A stretch of 64,000 nucleotides of DNA from NCBI GenBank assembly GCA_016933275.1, contig JAFGBI010000108.1:1-64000 (forward strand), read 5' to 3'. Positions 62,797-64,000 of this stretch are shown piece after piece. The stretch comes from Polyangiaceae bacterium. Lineage in GTDB: Bacteria > Myxococcota_A > Polyangia > Polyangiales > Polyangiaceae. Under the pieces are notes generated by a model, which had not been told where the DNA came from, ran no database searches, and saw only the letters and a list, made by a program, of their open reading frames with translations. The translations under genes were made by a program, and so were the position numbers. Every line of letters begins with the position of its first letter. Positions within the stretch are counted from its first letter, which is position 1.

Positions 62797-64000
62797 AGCG
62801 GCTTGGTTCCTGCACTGCCCACGCGACCGCAGTCGCAGCTCTCTGGGCCACGAGCGTGCTCGCCCAGACCGAGGCGCACACCGAACAATCGGGTCCGCAG
62901 ACGCTGCCGACCTACGGCCGCAGCGTCGCCACCGTCAATGACACCTCCGCGCTCGTGCAAAATCCCGCCAATGTCGCCTTCATTCCAGGGGGGGAGCTTC
63001 GCTGGCAGGGGTACTTCCTCGACGAGGGGGCCGCGGCTCCGTTCCAGGGGCACTCGATCGCCCTTGGTGGGAGCTTGCCCAAGGCCCACGTTGGCGGCGG
63101 CTTTCGCGCCGACTTCGTGAACCCTCCGTACGCTTGGTCTGGAACCGACGAAGACCGGTATAACTGGCTCACCTGGGGAATCGGCGTCGGGTCGCCAAAC
63201 TCGGCAGCGTTGGGGGTCACCGTCCAGCGCAGCTACTCCAACGACCCGACCTTGCACGCGCTCGTGGCGTGGTCCGCAGGGCTCACGCTTCGCCCCTGGA
63301 ATGCGCTCGGGCTCGGCGTGGTAGCGCACGCATTCAACGCCCCGACCAACGACTCCCACGGGTATGCCGACCGCACCTTCGACTTCGGCGCGGCTCTTCG
63401 CCCGACGGGCTCGGACGCGATCGAGATGGGGATCGAGACGCGGCTGGTCGACGTGACAGCCGCCGACCCCGCCGATTTCTGGGTACCCCGCGCGACGCTG
63501 GATGTGACGATCCCGCGCGTAGGACGACTGCGCGGGGACCTGGCGGTGGTGGACCCGCACGAGCGGGCCGGGGCGGCGTCGTGGCAGGCGTCAGTGGCGC
63601 TCGCGGTTCGGCTGAACGGCGGGCAGGCCGCCGGCGAACTCGCCGGCGGGTCGACGTTCGGTGATCGCCTCGGCGAGACGGCGAAGAATCGCGCAGCGGC
63701 CAACGCCTTCGCCGAGGTCGCCCTCCGATCGGTGAAGGAGAGAAGCGGTATCGAGCTCCCGCGGTTCGCGGTGCGAGTGCGGCTGGAAGAGACGCCGGGA
63801 CCGCGTCAACACGTCACCCTGCTCCGGCAGCTCTGGGACATCGCAGACCACGAGCGAGCGGTGGACGCGGTGGTGCTGGAGCTGCGCGCGCCACCTGCCG
63901 ACAGCCTGGGCGCAATCCAAGAGTTGCGCGATGCGATTCGCCACCTGCGACTCGCCGGCAAGCGTGTCCTTTGTCACTTGGAGGACGGAGGCGGTGCTGC
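62793..64000 (+). CDS. Exported protein with beta-barrel-like body and SppA-like C-terminus, partial
   Basis: At least 402 aa; the frame is open at the window edge. An ATGA overlap couples it to the pyrophosphorylase. A signal peptide (MKRLGSCTAHATAVAAL, cleaved after LAQ) precedes about 250 residues of alternating beta strands and glycines (TWGIGVGSPNSAALGVTVQ, LTLRPWNALGLGVVAHAFNAP) like an outer membrane or OmpA-type fold. From about residue 345 the sequence LWDIADHERAVDAVVLELRAP then AIQELRDAIRHLRLAGKRVL matches signal-peptide-peptidase SppA. The catalytic Ser and Lys would lie past the end. Function of the fusion unknown. Confidence 0.75.
   Translation, partial: MKRLGSCTAHATAVAALWATSVLAQTEAHTEQSGPQTLPTYGRSVATVNDTSALVQNPANVAFIPGGELRWQGYFLDEGAAAPFQGHSIALGGSLPKAHVGGGFRADFVNPPYAWSGTDEDRYNWLTWGIGVGSPNSAALGVTVQRSYSNDPTLHALVAWSAGLTLRPWNALGLGVVAHAFNAPTNDSHGYADRTFDFGAALRPTGSDAIEMGIETRLVDVTAADPADFWVPRATLDVTIPRVGRLRGDLAVVDPHERAGAASWQASVALAVRLNGGQAAGELAGGSTFGDRLGETAKNRAAANAFAEVALRSVKERSGIELPRFAVRVRLEETPGPRQHVTLLRQLWDIADHERAVDAVVLELRAPPADSLGAIQELRDAIRHLRLAGKRVLCHLEDGGGA

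Overview
This is 64 kb of high-GC DNA with dense genes, many GTG/TTG starts and few strong Shine-Dalgarno (SD) sequences. It carries many secreted lipoproteins, an AgmX/PglI-like protein, OmpA, TamB, PAS-type histidine kinases and a Myxococcota-style chemoreceptor. I read it as the chromosome of a delta-proteobacterial (Myxococcota-like) Gram-negative bacterium. No rRNA, tRNA, transposase, phage or CRISPR array was recognised. The phylum is an inference from gene content.

Layout. 1-3.2 kb: a tandem 17-bp repeat, then an exported protein with a PEP-CTERM-like tail overlapping a TPR lipoprotein. 3.4-9.8 kb: a secreted alpha/beta-hydrolase-like protein, a UbiB-type kinase, and a histidine kinase coupled to ttcA facing a TlpA-like redoxin. 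10-18.7 kb: a giant TamB-like protein, a radical SAM protein, a DUF4846 lipoprotein and an orphan DNA methyltransferase. 18.9-22.5 kb: a DUF255/YyaL thioredoxin-like protein fused to an aldo/keto reductase.

23.1-37.2 kb is the most unusual part. It is a cell-surface or glycolipid type locus: acyl carrier protein, NadE-like amide synthetase, glutamine amidotransferase (AsnB family), GT4 and GT2 glycosyltransferases, AMP-forming acyl ligase, an unassigned 647-aa conserved protein, PlsC acyltransferase, a TerB-like protein, a CapA-like lipoprotein and UDP-glucose dehydrogenase. Several genes are joined by ATGA overlaps. I infer a pathway that activates an acid on a carrier protein, amidates something and attaches it to a sugar or lipid.

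37.2-47.2 kb is a complete GlgE-type alpha-glucan operon on the minus strand (glgE, treS-maltokinase fusion, glgX, glgB). It converts trehalose through maltose and maltose-1-phosphate to branched glucan. 47.6-64 kb holds a short class B PBP, PhoH, an AgmX-like lipoprotein, OmpA, enolase, a large lipoprotein, an orphan sensor kinase, a chemoreceptor, a secreted transglutaminase-like protein, a UDP-sugar pyrophosphorylase, and a protein ending in an SppA-like segment that is cut by the window edge.

A dispersed intergenic repeat family runs through the window. Its core is a palindrome around gattgctgctctag, seen at 1-89, 6262-6327, 18764-18788 and 34159-34224. A second repeat of about 150 bp occurs at 28831-28999 and 34218-34374 in direct orientation, flanking the acyl ligase to TerB segment.
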